From assembly GCF_024295625.1 (NCBI RefSeq), contig NZ_JANCOJ010000001.1:620001-684000 (forward strand): DNA of 64,000 nt, written 5' to 3'. The stretch's first letter is position 1, and each line of letters opens with the position of its first letter. The position numbers and the translations under genes were made by a program. Shown piece after piece: positions 1-9,672 of the stretch. Origin of the DNA: Streptococcus sp. CF8_St5-11. Lineage in GTDB: Bacteria; Bacillota; Bacilli; Lactobacillales; Streptococcaceae. Under the pieces are notes generated by a model that ran no database searches, was not told where the DNA came from, and was given only the letters and a program-made list of their open reading frames with translations.

Positions 1-1
1 C

Positions 2-403
2 GTCCTAAATGTGCAACGCTCCATGTTGATTCCTGGAGGAATCTTAGGGATGGGCATCTGGCTACTATACTATATTCTAAAAGGTCCTACCAATGTTATC
101 GTAGCAACCTTTATCGCAGCTATTGTCGGCTCCTGTATCAGTCAGATTTTAAGTATCATTCTCAAGACACCTGTCGTGGTCTTTATGTTGTCCATTCTCG
201 CCCCCTTGGTTCCTGGATATATTTCCTATCGGACCACTTCCTTCTTTGTTAGTGGCCAATATCGACAGGCAGTAACCAGCGTGACCCTGGTGGTTATTCT
301 GGCCTTGGTCATCTCCATCGGGATGGCTAGCGGATCTGTCGTCTTGAAACTCTACCATTCCTACCAACGCTATCAAAAAAGAAAAATGACCAATGCCAAC
401 TAG
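2..403 (+). CDS. Threonine/serine exporter family protein (ThrE_2-like), 5' truncated by window edge
   Basis: The reading frame is open from the first bases of the window, where it reads V-L-N-V before the first possible start codon (GTG at 11), so the N-terminus lies outside. The remaining ~133 residues hold about four hydrophobic segments and end in a basic tail. The pattern of a proline/glycine-rich first helix, then a second helix with GS, then a PLVPG motif fits the small ThrE_2 (DUF3815-type) half of the threonine/serine exporter family, a membrane protein that usually pairs with a larger ThrE_1 subunit upstream. The substrate is inferred from family membership only. A terminator hairpin overlaps the last codons. 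Confidence 0.75.
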   Translation, partial: VLNVQRSMLIPGGILGMGIWLLYYILKGPTNVIVATFIAAIVGSCISQILSIILKTPVVVFMLSILAPLVPGYISYRTTSFFVSGQYRQAVTSVTLVVILALVISIGMASGSVVLKLYHSYQRYQKRKMTNAN

Positions 404-416
404 CATTGGTTTTCTA
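389..416 (+). terminator. Terminator overlapping the stop codon of the ThrE-like gene
   Basis: ACCAATGC and GCATTGGT form an 8-bp perfect stem with a 6-nt loop, followed by TTTTCTAATTTTT. The TAG stop codon begins in the loop and ends at the first base of the 3' arm. Confidence 0.75.
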
Positions 417-436
417 ATTTTTATCTATGTAATCGT

Positions 437-464
437 TTGCTTTATCGCTTAAAAGGAGTACAAT
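437..464 (+). promoter_or_regulatory. Candidate sigma-A promoter for the small membrane protein
   Basis: TTGCTT, 16 bp, TACAAT. It lies 43 bp before the chosen ATG of the next gene and just after the preceding terminator. Confidence 0.5.
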
Positions 465-506
465 GATAGTGAAAAAACAAATCCTTTAAAGTATGTGAGG
501 TGCTGT

Positions 507-740
507 ATGATGATAAACAAGTATATCAAGTATCTTCCTTGGGGGATTTTAGGAGCAATCAACTCCTATCTAGAAGCAACTAACTATGCACGCAATTCAT
601 TTGACTTGTTCTTTCTGACCTTGAACTTTCTGATTGTGTACATCGCTATACTCGTCTTCTACGAAAAAGTTCTAAGAGATAAATGCAAAGAACTCTTCAT
701 AAGAATCATGAGCAACCCTAAGAAGGATAAGCAAGCATAA
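507..740 (+). CDS. Small hypothetical membrane protein (77 aa)
   Basis: I do not recognise a family. The protein has a short hydrophobic stretch near residues 8-20 and a clear transmembrane helix of ~20 residues in the middle (rich in F, L, I, V), followed by a basic C-terminal tail ending in KKDKQA. The start is placed at ATG 507 because GAGGTG lies 4 nt upstream; ATG 510 is equally possible. It has its own candidate promoter and terminator, so it looks monocistronic. No function is assigned. Confidence 0.5.
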   Translation: MMINKYIKYLPWGILGAINSYLEATNYARNSFDLFFLTLNFLIVYIAILVFYEKVLRDKCKELFIRIMSNPKKDKQA

Positions 741-747
741 GAGTTGA

Positions 748-772
748 AAAGTCATCTGAGGATGGCTTTTTC
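748..772 (+). terminator. Terminator after the small membrane protein
   Basis: AAAGTCATC and GATGGCTTT pair over 9 bp with one G-U wobble and a TGAG loop, followed by a T-rich tail. Confidence 0.65.
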
Positions 773-927
773 TTATAGATTCTTTATTTTTTCTTTGAAA
801 CATTGCAAAATCGGTCCCGAGTATGATTTCCTTGCTGATCTAGCTTTTTCAAGGGAGTTTTACCCTTAAATATGGTAAAATAGTAACGAAATATACTAGT
901 AGATATCAAATAAAAAAGAGGTTAAGA

Positions 928-2100
928 ATGACAATTGGGATTGATAAGATTGGTTTTGCGACGAGCCCTTATGTCTTGCGTTTAGAAGATTTGGCTGCTG
1001 CTCGTGATACTGATCCCGAAAAACTGAGCAAGGGTCTTCTCTTAAAAGAACAAAGTGTTGCACCGATCACAGAAGACATCGTCACATTGGCTGCAACTGC
1101 GGCAGACGATATTTTGACAGATGAAGATAAACAAGCGATCGATATGGTGATTCTTGCGACGGAATCTGGGATTGACCAGAGTAAGGCCGCTGCTGTTTTT
1201 GTCCATGGCTTACTAGACATCCAGCCTTTCGCTCGCTCTTTTGAGATGAAAGAAGCTTGCTATGCTGCAACTGCTGCTTTGGATTATGCTAAACTCCATG
1301 TTGAAAAATTCCCGCATAGTAAGGTCTTGGTCATTGCCAGTGACATTGCTAAATACGGAATTGGGACTCCTGGTGAACCAACACAGGGGGCTGGAGCGGT
1401 TGCCATGCTAATCAGCCAAAATCCTCGTATTCTATCTTTTAACGATGATAATGTTGCCCAAACACGCGATGTCATGGATTTTTGGCGTCCAAATTACGCG
1501 ACAACTCCCTTCGTGAATGGGATTTATTCAACACAACAATATCTAGATTCTCTGAAAACAACCTGGGCGGAATACCAGAAACGGACTGGCCTTGCCTTGA
1601 CAGACTTTGCGGCTATCTGTTTCCACTTGCCTTATCCGAAATTAGCTCTCAAGGGCTTGAAAAAAATCCTGGATAAGTCAGTGTCAGAAGAGAAAAAAGA
1701 TCAATTACAATACAACTTTGATCAATCGATTCTATACAGCCAACGCGTGGGAAATATCTACACTGGATCTCTTTTCCTAGGCTTGCTGTCACTACTGGAA
1801 AATGACCCCCAACTCAAAGCTGGGGACCGAATCGCCCTCTTTAGCTATGGAAGTGGAGCGGTTTCTGAGATCTTTAGTGCCAATCTCGTTCCTGGTTTTG
1901 AGCAACTCTTAGATCACAAACGCATGGAAAAACTGGACCAACGTACGGTTCTTAGTGTTGCTGACTACGAACGACTCTTTTATGAGGAAGTAGATCTAGA
2001 TCCTAGTGGCAATCAAGTGTTTGAGCCTGCTACGCATCAAACTTTTGCTTTGACAGAGATCAAGGAACACCAACGCACTTACCAGAAAGTAGAAAAATAA
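928..2100 (+). CDS. mvaS: Hydroxymethylglutaryl-CoA synthase
   Basis: Condenses acetyl-CoA with acetoacetyl-CoA to HMG-CoA, the first committed step of the mevalonate pathway, in the cytosol. The 390-residue length matches bacterial HMG-CoA synthases. The nucleophilic cysteine is Cys111 in the motif KEACYAAT and the general base is Glu79 in LATES, the same numbering as in the enterococcal enzyme. The TAA stop overlaps by one base the ATG of mvaA, so the two are translationally coupled. The kinase/decarboxylase half of the pathway is encoded on the other strand about 3 kb away. Confidence 0.97.
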   Translation: MTIGIDKIGFATSPYVLRLEDLAAARDTDPEKLSKGLLLKEQSVAPITEDIVTLAATAADDILTDEDKQAIDMVILATESGIDQSKAAAVFVHGLLDIQPFARSFEMKEACYAATAALDYAKLHVEKFPHSKVLVIASDIAKYGIGTPGEPTQGAGAVAMLISQNPRILSFNDDNVAQTRDVMDFWRPNYATTPFVNGIYSTQQYLDSLKTTWAEYQKRTGLALTDFAAICFHLPYPKLALKGLKKILDKSVSEEKKDQLQYNFDQSILYSQRVGNIYTGSLFLGLLSLLENDPQLKAGDRIALFSYGSGAVSEIFSANLVPGFEQLLDHKRMEKLDQRTVLSVADYERLFYEEVDLDPSGNQVFEPATHQTFALTEIKEHQRTYQKVEK

Positions 2101-3362
2101 TGGCACGATTACCAGGTTTTGCAAAACTTTCTCCCACAGAACGCATAGAGGCCTTACTGAAGGAAGGCCTCTTAACTTGGGATGAAGCACAGATCTTAAA
2201 AGAACAAAAGGGACTTCCCCTTTCTATTGCAGATCAATTGACAGAAAATGTCTTGTCGACTTTTGACTTGCCTTTTAGCCTCGCTCCTTATTTCCTGATC
2301 AATGGTCGTGACTATGTACTTCCCATGGTCACAGAAGAGCCTTCCGTGGTTGCGGCTGCCAGCTTTGCAGCCAAGCTCATTCAACGTTCAGGCGGTTTCA
2401 CCACCCAGGTGCACCAGCGGCAAATGATCGGTGAGATCGCTCTGACGGATGTTGAAGACATGGAAGTTGCTAGCAAGCGTATCCTAGAAGACAAGAAAAC
2501 CCTTCTTCAGCTCGCTAATGAAGCCTATCCTTCGATCGTCAAGCGTGGAGGTGGAGCAAGGGATCTTTGGGTCGAAAACAAGGGGGACTTTCTTATTGTC
2601 TACTTGGCTGTCGATCCCAAAGAAGCCATGGGGGCCAATATGCTCAATACCATGTTAGAAGCTCTGACCGATCGTATCCATGAACTCTCTGGTGGTCAGG
2701 CCTTGATGGCAATTTTATCCAACTTGGCTACTCGCTCTTTAGTGAGTGCACGGTGTGCCATCGATTTTAAAGCACTGAGTCGAAATCCTGATGAAGCCAT
2801 TGAGATTGCCCACCGGATGGAGCTAGCTAGCCAACTGGCTCAAGTGGATCCTTACCGTGCGGCTACTCATAACAAGGGAATTTTTAACGGGATTGATGCC
2901 CTGGTCCTTGCGACAGGTAATGACTGGCGGGCCATCGAAGCAGGAGCCCATGCCTATGCTGCACAAAGTGGTTCTTACAAGGGCTTGAGTCACTGGACAA
3001 GTCAGCCGAAAGAGAAAAAACTCTATGGAGAGATCACCTTGCCAATGCCAGTTGCGACAAAAGGAGGCTCGATTGGCCTCAACCCAACGGTTCAAGTCAG
3101 CCACCGTTTGCTTGGAGAGCCTTCTGCTATTGAATTAGCAGGTATCATTGCGTCGCTCGGTTTGGCGCAGAATTTAGCGGCCCTCAAAGCCCTTGTCACC
3201 ACAGGGATTCAAGCAGGACATATGAAACTTCAAGCACGCTCCCTAGCCCTTCTAGCAGGAGCTAAGGAAGAGGAAGTTCCCCGATTGGTCAGCCAACTCC
3301 TTGAAAACAAACCCTTTAACTTAGAGAAGGCACAAACACTCTTACAAGAATTGAGAAAATAA
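2100..3362 (+). CDS. mvaA: Hydroxymethylglutaryl-CoA reductase, class II
   Basis: Reduces HMG-CoA to mevalonate with two NAD(P)H. The 420-residue length and lack of a membrane domain identify the soluble class II form typical of Gram-positive cocci. Visible landmarks are the ENVLSTF substrate-binding motif near residue 50, the glycine-rich region with KRGGGARDL near residue 148, and ATGNDWRAIEAG near residue 282, which carries the catalytic Asp. The start codon shares its first base with the mvaS stop. A strong terminator follows, after a copy of the cloverleaf-like repeat. Confidence 0.97.
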   Translation: MARLPGFAKLSPTERIEALLKEGLLTWDEAQILKEQKGLPLSIADQLTENVLSTFDLPFSLAPYFLINGRDYVLPMVTEEPSVVAAASFAAKLIQRSGGFTTQVHQRQMIGEIALTDVEDMEVASKRILEDKKTLLQLANEAYPSIVKRGGGARDLWVENKGDFLIVYLAVDPKEAMGANMLNTMLEALTDRIHELSGGQALMAILSNLATRSLVSARCAIDFKALSRNPDEAIEIAHRMELASQLAQVDPYRAATHNKGIFNGIDALVLATGNDWRAIEAGAHAYAAQSGSYKGLSHWTSQPKEKKLYGEITLPMPVATKGGSIGLNPTVQVSHRLLGEPSAIELAGIIASLGLAQNLAALKALVTTGIQAGHMKLQARSLALLAGAKEEEVPRLVSQLLENKPFNLEKAQTLLQELRK

Positions 3363-3460
3363 AGAACTAAGACAAACTAATTCTTTAGTAAATTAAGTCA
3401 AGTGATCCTGCAAAGAAATAAAAATGAGTTCTAATTTTTTAAATGAATCGAGAATATAAT

Positions 3461-3598
3461 GAAACTTTCCGCCGTGAAAAAAGTGCTAGAAACACTTTTG
3501 TTTCTAGCACTCGGAATTATTGAGACCTTAGGCTCAATAATTAGTCATGGAACTTCTTCGAAGTTCGCTGACGTCCGTCTTCACCTAAGGAAAGTTTC
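3461..3598 (+). repeat. Cloverleaf-like repeat, copy 1
   Basis: Terminal arms GAAACTTTCC and GGAAAGTTTC close the element. Inside are a short GTGAA/TTCAC helix, a 13-bp hairpin (AGTGCTAGAAACA arm), a 10-bp hairpin (AATTATTGAG arm) with loop ACCTTAGG, a 7-bp hairpin (GAACTTC arm) and the single-stranded motif GCTGACGTCCGT. Related copies are at 19398-19534 and 58899-59036. Arm substitutions between copies are compensatory. It occupies most of the 307-bp gap between mvaA and the prsW-like gene. The CGCTGACGT core is shared with pneumococcal BOX elements, but the rest does not match BOX as I remember it. Confidence 0.9.
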
Positions 3599-3622
3599 TA
3601 AGATGATTTTATCTTCACTTTG

Positions 3623-3651
3623 AGAACTAAGACCCACGTCTTAGTTCTTTT
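3623..3651 (+). terminator. Terminator of mvaS-mvaA
   Basis: AGAACTAAGAC and GTCTTAGTTCT form a perfect 11-bp stem with a CCAC loop and a TTTTGTGTTT tail. Confidence 0.85.
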
Positions 3652-3669
3652 GTGTTTGAAAAATTTTTC

Positions 3670-4497
3670 TTATTGTTTTAAAAATGGCAACTCGGGATGT
3701 TTCTTGGTATAGATCACCACTTCGATAAAAGTCCCTACTTGGACGGCAAAGAGCAGTCCGACGAGAAGATTAATCCGATGGTCTGTTTCATAAAACGGAG
3801 AGTTCCATAAGAAGTGATTGGCTACTGTCGAGAGAACACACCAGAGCCCAAAGAGTTTTTCCTTTTGCTGGGTCACTTGAGACAACAAGAGGAAGATACC
3901 AACGGATACAACAGCTGTATAGAGGGCATGTGAAGCTAATCCACCAGAGATCCGGTTAATGGCCTCAGTAACCGCGGCTAATTGACTGATTTTGGTTTGG
4001 CGGGCAACGTACCCTAAATCCTCAATGATTTGAAAACCAAAGCCAGAGCCCAAGCCTGCAATTAGAATTGCTTTTAGATCTTTCTTGCCAACCATCAAGA
4101 CAACCCAAAAGGCAACCAGAGCCTTAAAGAATTCCTCTGAAAATGGGGCTGTCAAGGCATCGGTCCACTTGTTAAAGACAGTGGCATCCTTGATCACATG
4201 GCTATTCATAATATCAATTAAGCTATTGCCTGAAAAGCTCAACCAGCCTGCTACGAAGGCTCCTCCAAACATGGCAATCCATAAGACATAAGTTGGGACA
4301 GTCAACTGCTTGGCCAATCGTTTTGAAAAGAGATAGAGCGGGATAATAATAGCAGCTAAGACAGACAAGTTTAAGACCAAATCTCTGCCGGCAGACTGGC
4401 TAAATTCTTGTTGAGAAAGATGACCGAGTTCAAACTCCAAGCCAATTCCTGCAAACAGTAGAAAAAGATAGATTGAGGCTCTTTGAATTTTAGTCAT
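3670..4497 (-). CDS. PrsW-family intramembrane metalloprotease
   Basis: A 275-residue polytopic membrane protein with about eight hydrophobic segments. It carries the conserved PrsW motifs in order: SEEFFK with the acidic pair Glu121-Glu122, GFGFQIIED ending in Glu159-Asp160, a histidine at 190 (ASHALYT) and NHFLWN with His228. PrsW proteins are putative membrane-embedded metalloproteases; the Bacillus member cleaves the anti-sigma factor RsiW, but no such partner is visible here. Its start overlaps the end of the upstream C69 dipeptidase gene by 8 bp, so both are cotranscribed. Substrate unknown. Confidence 0.85.
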   Translation of the reverse strand: MTKIQRASIYLFLLFAGIGLEFELGHLSQQEFSQSAGRDLVLNLSVLAAIIIPLYLFSKRLAKQLTVPTYVLWIAMFGGAFVAGWLSFSGNSLIDIMNSHVIKDATVFNKWTDALTAPFSEEFFKALVAFWVVLMVGKKDLKAILIAGLGSGFGFQIIEDLGYVARQTKISQLAAVTEAINRISGGLASHALYTAVVSVGIFLLLSQVTQQKEKLFGLWCVLSTVANHFLWNSPFYETDHRINLLVGLLFAVQVGTFIEVVIYTKKHPELPFLKQ

Positions 4498-6151
4498 CTT
4501 GTTTTCCTCCCTTTTGTTTCTTTGAGCGAATCAGGTAGATCACAATCGCTAGAAGGGTTGCTCCGAACAAGCCTGCTGCTAAAATGTAATCATAGTCAAA
4601 ATCAACCAGATCAATTTTCTCTTCATAAGCAGCATCTTCTTCATCATCTAGATCTTGCAGAGCACTTTTTCCGTGTTCATCTGCTACCTTTTGTTCTGCT
4701 TCTTTTCTAATTTCTTGCAAGCGTTCAAAGGTTTTCTCAGCTCTCGCTATTCCTTCCTCTGTTGCCTTCTTACTCGCTTCTTCAGGCTGAGAAGCAAGGG
4801 CAATTTGTTCCTGATCACTCAGATCTTGTTCAACCATCCACTGAGATTCCAATCGTTCCATTTCAGTACGAATCGCCCCATCTTCGAATAAATCAGGATA
4901 CTTGGCTACAAGGTCATTGATTCTTGAAATGGTCCAATACCAGGAGCGGTCATTGTAATGATCGCCTAATTCTTGGTAGGCTTGATAGGTGTTGAGAATA
5001 TTGCCATAGTACGGTAGGTAAGGAGCATTCCGCGGACTGCCCATCGATAGCCACATGGTTCCTCCTCCAGCACTCGCTGGAACTTCATCTTTCAGTTGGA
5101 AAATATGGGCCTCCATGACATTTGGATTGGAAATCGGGTATTTATAAACTGCATCAAACTCTCCTTTTTTCGGGATGCCTTTTCCATCTAGCTCCATTTG
5201 ATCCAGTGGTTTGTATTTGGTTCCTTCCAAACGATTGCGTTGGAGATTCATGGCATCGCGGAGAGTTAATTTCCGATCGGTTGTATGAAGAAGGTCAAAG
5301 GACGCATCATCATATTTAACAGGAGAGCTTGGGTCTAGAGATTTGATCCCCGACCAAACCCGCGAACGATCCGCTTCTTGCAAAGGCGGATTATAGGATT
5401 GAGAAACATGGAATTTTCCATCCACTTCCTTATAGCTATTGGCTTCTTTGGCGACTTTTTCAAGATCTTTTGAGGCAATCGTACGCTCTGTATCCGATAA
5501 ATCAACATGGCCTAAGAAGAAAGTATTTGGAAAGACTGCAAAGCGATCTTCTGGGAAGAGAATGGCCGCATATTGGTGACCGGATAGGATTTCCATATAC
5601 CAGACACCTTCTTTATCGGCAATGGTCACAATATTTCCTTCTGCAGCGCCTTTTTCTTCGACGATTTTAGCAATGAGTTCAACCCCTTCTCTTGCGGTTT
5701 TCACACTTGGGAGAACAATGCTGGTTAAGCCGGATTCTGCCAAACCATCCTTGACATAGGGATCCACTTTTTGGATCTTGTCATTTGCTGAAGCAGATAC
5801 AGTCGCAGAAATGGAAACCCCATATTCATTGAATCCTGCTTCGTCAAAAATTCCCTGATCTGGGGTGACATCTGGGACTGCTGTATACTTATAGCTAATC
5901 TCTGGCAAGGGATATTGAAAACCGTTGGCGGCATCCTCAAAAATGGCTCCTTTTTTATTGTAGACACGCTCTCTGACCACAAAATTTTTATTATGGTTGG
6001 GTTCTAAATCTTCGGTACGCCCTACCAAGGTCGAACCGTCGGCAGTCAGTTTCTTCCCGATGATGAACCCTGTACAAGCCTCAACAGGTTGAGCAATCAA
6101 CAAAAGCGGAAGCAAGGCTGCTACAGCTGATCGAAAATAGTGCTTCTTCAT
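4490..6151 (-). CDS. C69-family dipeptidase, secreted and membrane-anchored
   Basis: An Ntn-hydrolase of peptidase family C69 (PepD type) that would release dipeptides at the cell surface. Residues 1-25 form a signal peptide ending in VEA, so signal cleavage would expose Cys26 (CTGFIIGKK) as the N-terminal nucleophile; this fits self-activating C69 enzymes. GRTED near residue 44 and the long central catalytic region follow. Residues ~440-510 are charged and coiled-coil-like (A/E/K/Q rich), then comes one transmembrane helix (~520-540) and a basic tail, so the enzyme is probably tethered with the catalytic part outside. Length 553 aa. It has its own promoter and overlaps the PrsW-like gene. 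Confidence 0.88.
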   Translation of the reverse strand: MKKHYFRSAVAALLPLLLIAQPVEACTGFIIGKKLTADGSTLVGRTEDLEPNHNKNFVVRERVYNKKGAIFEDAANGFQYPLPEISYKYTAVPDVTPDQGIFDEAGFNEYGVSISATVSASANDKIQKVDPYVKDGLAESGLTSIVLPSVKTAREGVELIAKIVEEKGAAEGNIVTIADKEGVWYMEILSGHQYAAILFPEDRFAVFPNTFFLGHVDLSDTERTIASKDLEKVAKEANSYKEVDGKFHVSQSYNPPLQEADRSRVWSGIKSLDPSSPVKYDDASFDLLHTTDRKLTLRDAMNLQRNRLEGTKYKPLDQMELDGKGIPKKGEFDAVYKYPISNPNVMEAHIFQLKDEVPASAGGGTMWLSMGSPRNAPYLPYYGNILNTYQAYQELGDHYNDRSWYWTISRINDLVAKYPDLFEDGAIRTEMERLESQWMVEQDLSDQEQIALASQPEEASKKATEEGIARAEKTFERLQEIRKEAEQKVADEHGKSALQDLDDEEDAAYEEKIDLVDFDYDYILAAGLFGATLLAIVIYLIRSKKQKGGKQDD

Positions 6152-6186
6152 CCTAAACTCCTTTTTAAAAATGTTTTTCCTTATTT

Positions 6187-6216
6187 AGTATACTCTTTTA
6201 CAAGCCTATTTTGCAA
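6187..6216 (-). promoter_or_regulatory. Promoter of the C69 dipeptidase - prsW-like operon
   Basis: On the - strand: TTGCAA, 18 bp, TATACT, about 36 bp before the ATG. An AGGAG ribosome-binding site lies at 6157-6161. Confidence 0.65.
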
Positions 6217-6313
6217 GCGATTCCAGCAACCGTAAACGATTCGTAAATTATCAGAATTTTGATGATATAACCGTCACAAAAAAAGAAGAAGTGGGGAAGA
6301 ACTCCGTAAAATA

Positions 6314-6335
6314 AAAAAGGTTTCCAAAACCTTTT
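6314..6335 (-). terminator. Terminator-like hairpin between fni and the dipeptidase gene
   Basis: On the - strand AAAAGGTTT and AAACCTTTT pair around a TGG loop, followed by TTATTTT. The flanking GTGG and CCAC (6284, 6350) could extend the fold. It may back up the repeat-borne terminator after fni. Confidence 0.6.
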
Positions 6336-6423
6336 CACTTTTTTCCTCCACATAGCTCCAATAGTCTGGGAGACTGTTGAAGGTTGCAGATAAAGGAAAC
6401 ATTTTTTTCATCACCATCGGTCA

Positions 6424-6527
6424 TCTTTGGAGCATAAAAAATAAACTAAGACTTAGCAAACTTGCTCGCAAGTGCAATCGGTCACCTCTTAGCAGTGCTT
6501 TGAGCAACCAACCACTGCATTTTACAG
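6424..6527. repeat. BOX-like repeat fragment
   Basis: Shares with 58718-58815 the blocks CATCTTTGGA, a hairpin ACTTGC/GCAAGT, and AGCAGTGCTTTGAGCA followed by CAACCACTGCA. The GTGCTTTGAGC block resembles the boxA/boxC side of pneumococcal BOX elements. It abuts a copy of the 175-bp terminator repeat. The rest of the 572-bp gap (6217-6423) shows only the hairpin at 6314-6335. Confidence 0.6.
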
Positions 6528-6544
6528 TTATTCTATCAAACATC

Positions 6545-6722
6545 AAGAGGCTGGGACAAAAGTACTAGCCTCTCAATTATTTTTGGATTGTCGAGCAAGA
6601 CGCAGTAGTTGAGTGGGCTCTACTACGCTGATTTCATCAGCTTTTACAGCCCTACTCAACTGTGCGGAGGTGGGACGACTAAATCGAATTCTAACGAATT
6701 ACCGATTTCTGTCCCACTCTCT
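6545..6722 (-). repeat. 175-bp hairpin/terminator repeat, copy A
   Basis: Near-identical to copies at 29931-30105 and 32541-32718, and partly to 58647-58873. Read on the - strand: hairpin 1 (GTGGGACAG to GTCCCAC), hairpin 2 (TTGAGTAGGGCT to AGCCCACTCAA with inner GCTGAT/ATCAGC), and a terminal GAGGCTAG/CAGCCTC hairpin followed by T residues. It starts directly after the fni stop codon and in the same sense, so it probably ends fni transcription. Short ORFs inside recur only because the repeat recurs. Confidence 0.92.
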
Positions 6723-6723
6723 T

Positions 6724-8721
<1,998 letters not shown>

Positions 8722-8732
<11 letters not shown>

Positions 8733-9672
8733 CTTGAGGGTCCTTTGTCTTAGACACGATGGTCCGATAGCGGGCGTCAAATAAAGGCACCAGCTGATCC
8801 AAGTCTTCTTCTAAACAGAGGACTTTAACATTTGGCCCTGCATCCATAGTAAAGTAACAAGCATGGCCTGCAGCGCGAAGCTCACGGACAAAGTCCATAG
8901 CTTTGTGGCTTTCTTCTGTCAAGTAGCTAAAGGCTGGAGTGGCTGTTCTAGTCGTCGCATGCATAGCAAGGGCATTGCGCTCTGTCAACTGACCGACCTG
9001 TTCAAAATCATTGGTAGCTAGATAGTCCAGCATGTCCTTGTAATCTTGTCGAGACTCTTCGATCCATTCTTTGAAATTAGTCGAGGTCTCCATGCAGCGT
9101 TTCATCCCTTCCCGACTGGAAACGGGCTTTTGCTTGTCATTGAGAACCAGCATGATCATCGCGAGTTTCAGGTCTGTTTGGACCTTATAAATCTCTCCAC
9201 TTTCTTTGTCCCAGGCTGCTAAGGGACCAAAGAAAGACCGAGAAGAAGATCCCGAAGCAAACTTGGCTTTTTGAGCTAATTCCTCCTGACTCAAGCCCAA
9301 ATCATAGTACTGATTGCAAGCCTTGACGAGAGCAGAGAGCCCGCTCGAGCTAGAGGACAAGCCTGCTGCGGTTGGCATGTTGTTGCTGGTATCCACCCGA
9401 ACAAATCCTACTTCATCTGCTGGCTTCAAGCTATCAATCACAGCTCCAATTTTGGCTTGCTCAGCTGGATTTTGGAATTCCCCATCGATGTAAAATTCAT
9501 GCATAGTCGCATCTGCTGGCAAGGGAGAGAGACTCGTCTCTGTATACATATTCTCTAAGGTCAACGAAATCGAACTGGTCGAAGGGACCATCTGTTTGGC
9601 ATCTTCTTTTCCCCAGTATTTGATAATCGCGATATTGGCATAGGACTTAGCCTTTACAGGTTTTCGATCCAT
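8722..9672 (-). CDS. mvaD: Diphosphomevalonate decarboxylase
   Basis: ATP-dependent decarboxylation of mevalonate 5-diphosphate to isopentenyl diphosphate. The 316-residue protein shows the family hallmarks ANIAIIKYWGK at residues ~13-23, NNMPTAAGLSSSSSG (GHMP phosphate loop) near residue 98 and FTMDAGPNVKVL near 279. It overlaps mvaK1 by 19 bp upstream and mvaK2 by 11 bp downstream, so the operon is tightly coupled. Confidence 0.97.

Noticed and set aside
428-441. cre-like sequence TGTAATCGTTTGCT
   Set aside because: Two mismatches to the cre consensus, at the conserved right end; not convincing without expression data.
463-489. Tiny ORF (8 codons, MIVKKQIL) with AAAAGGAG upstream, as a possible leader peptide
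   Set aside because: Its ribosome-binding site and start overlap the candidate -10 box of the downstream promoter, so it is probably not on that transcript. No other support.
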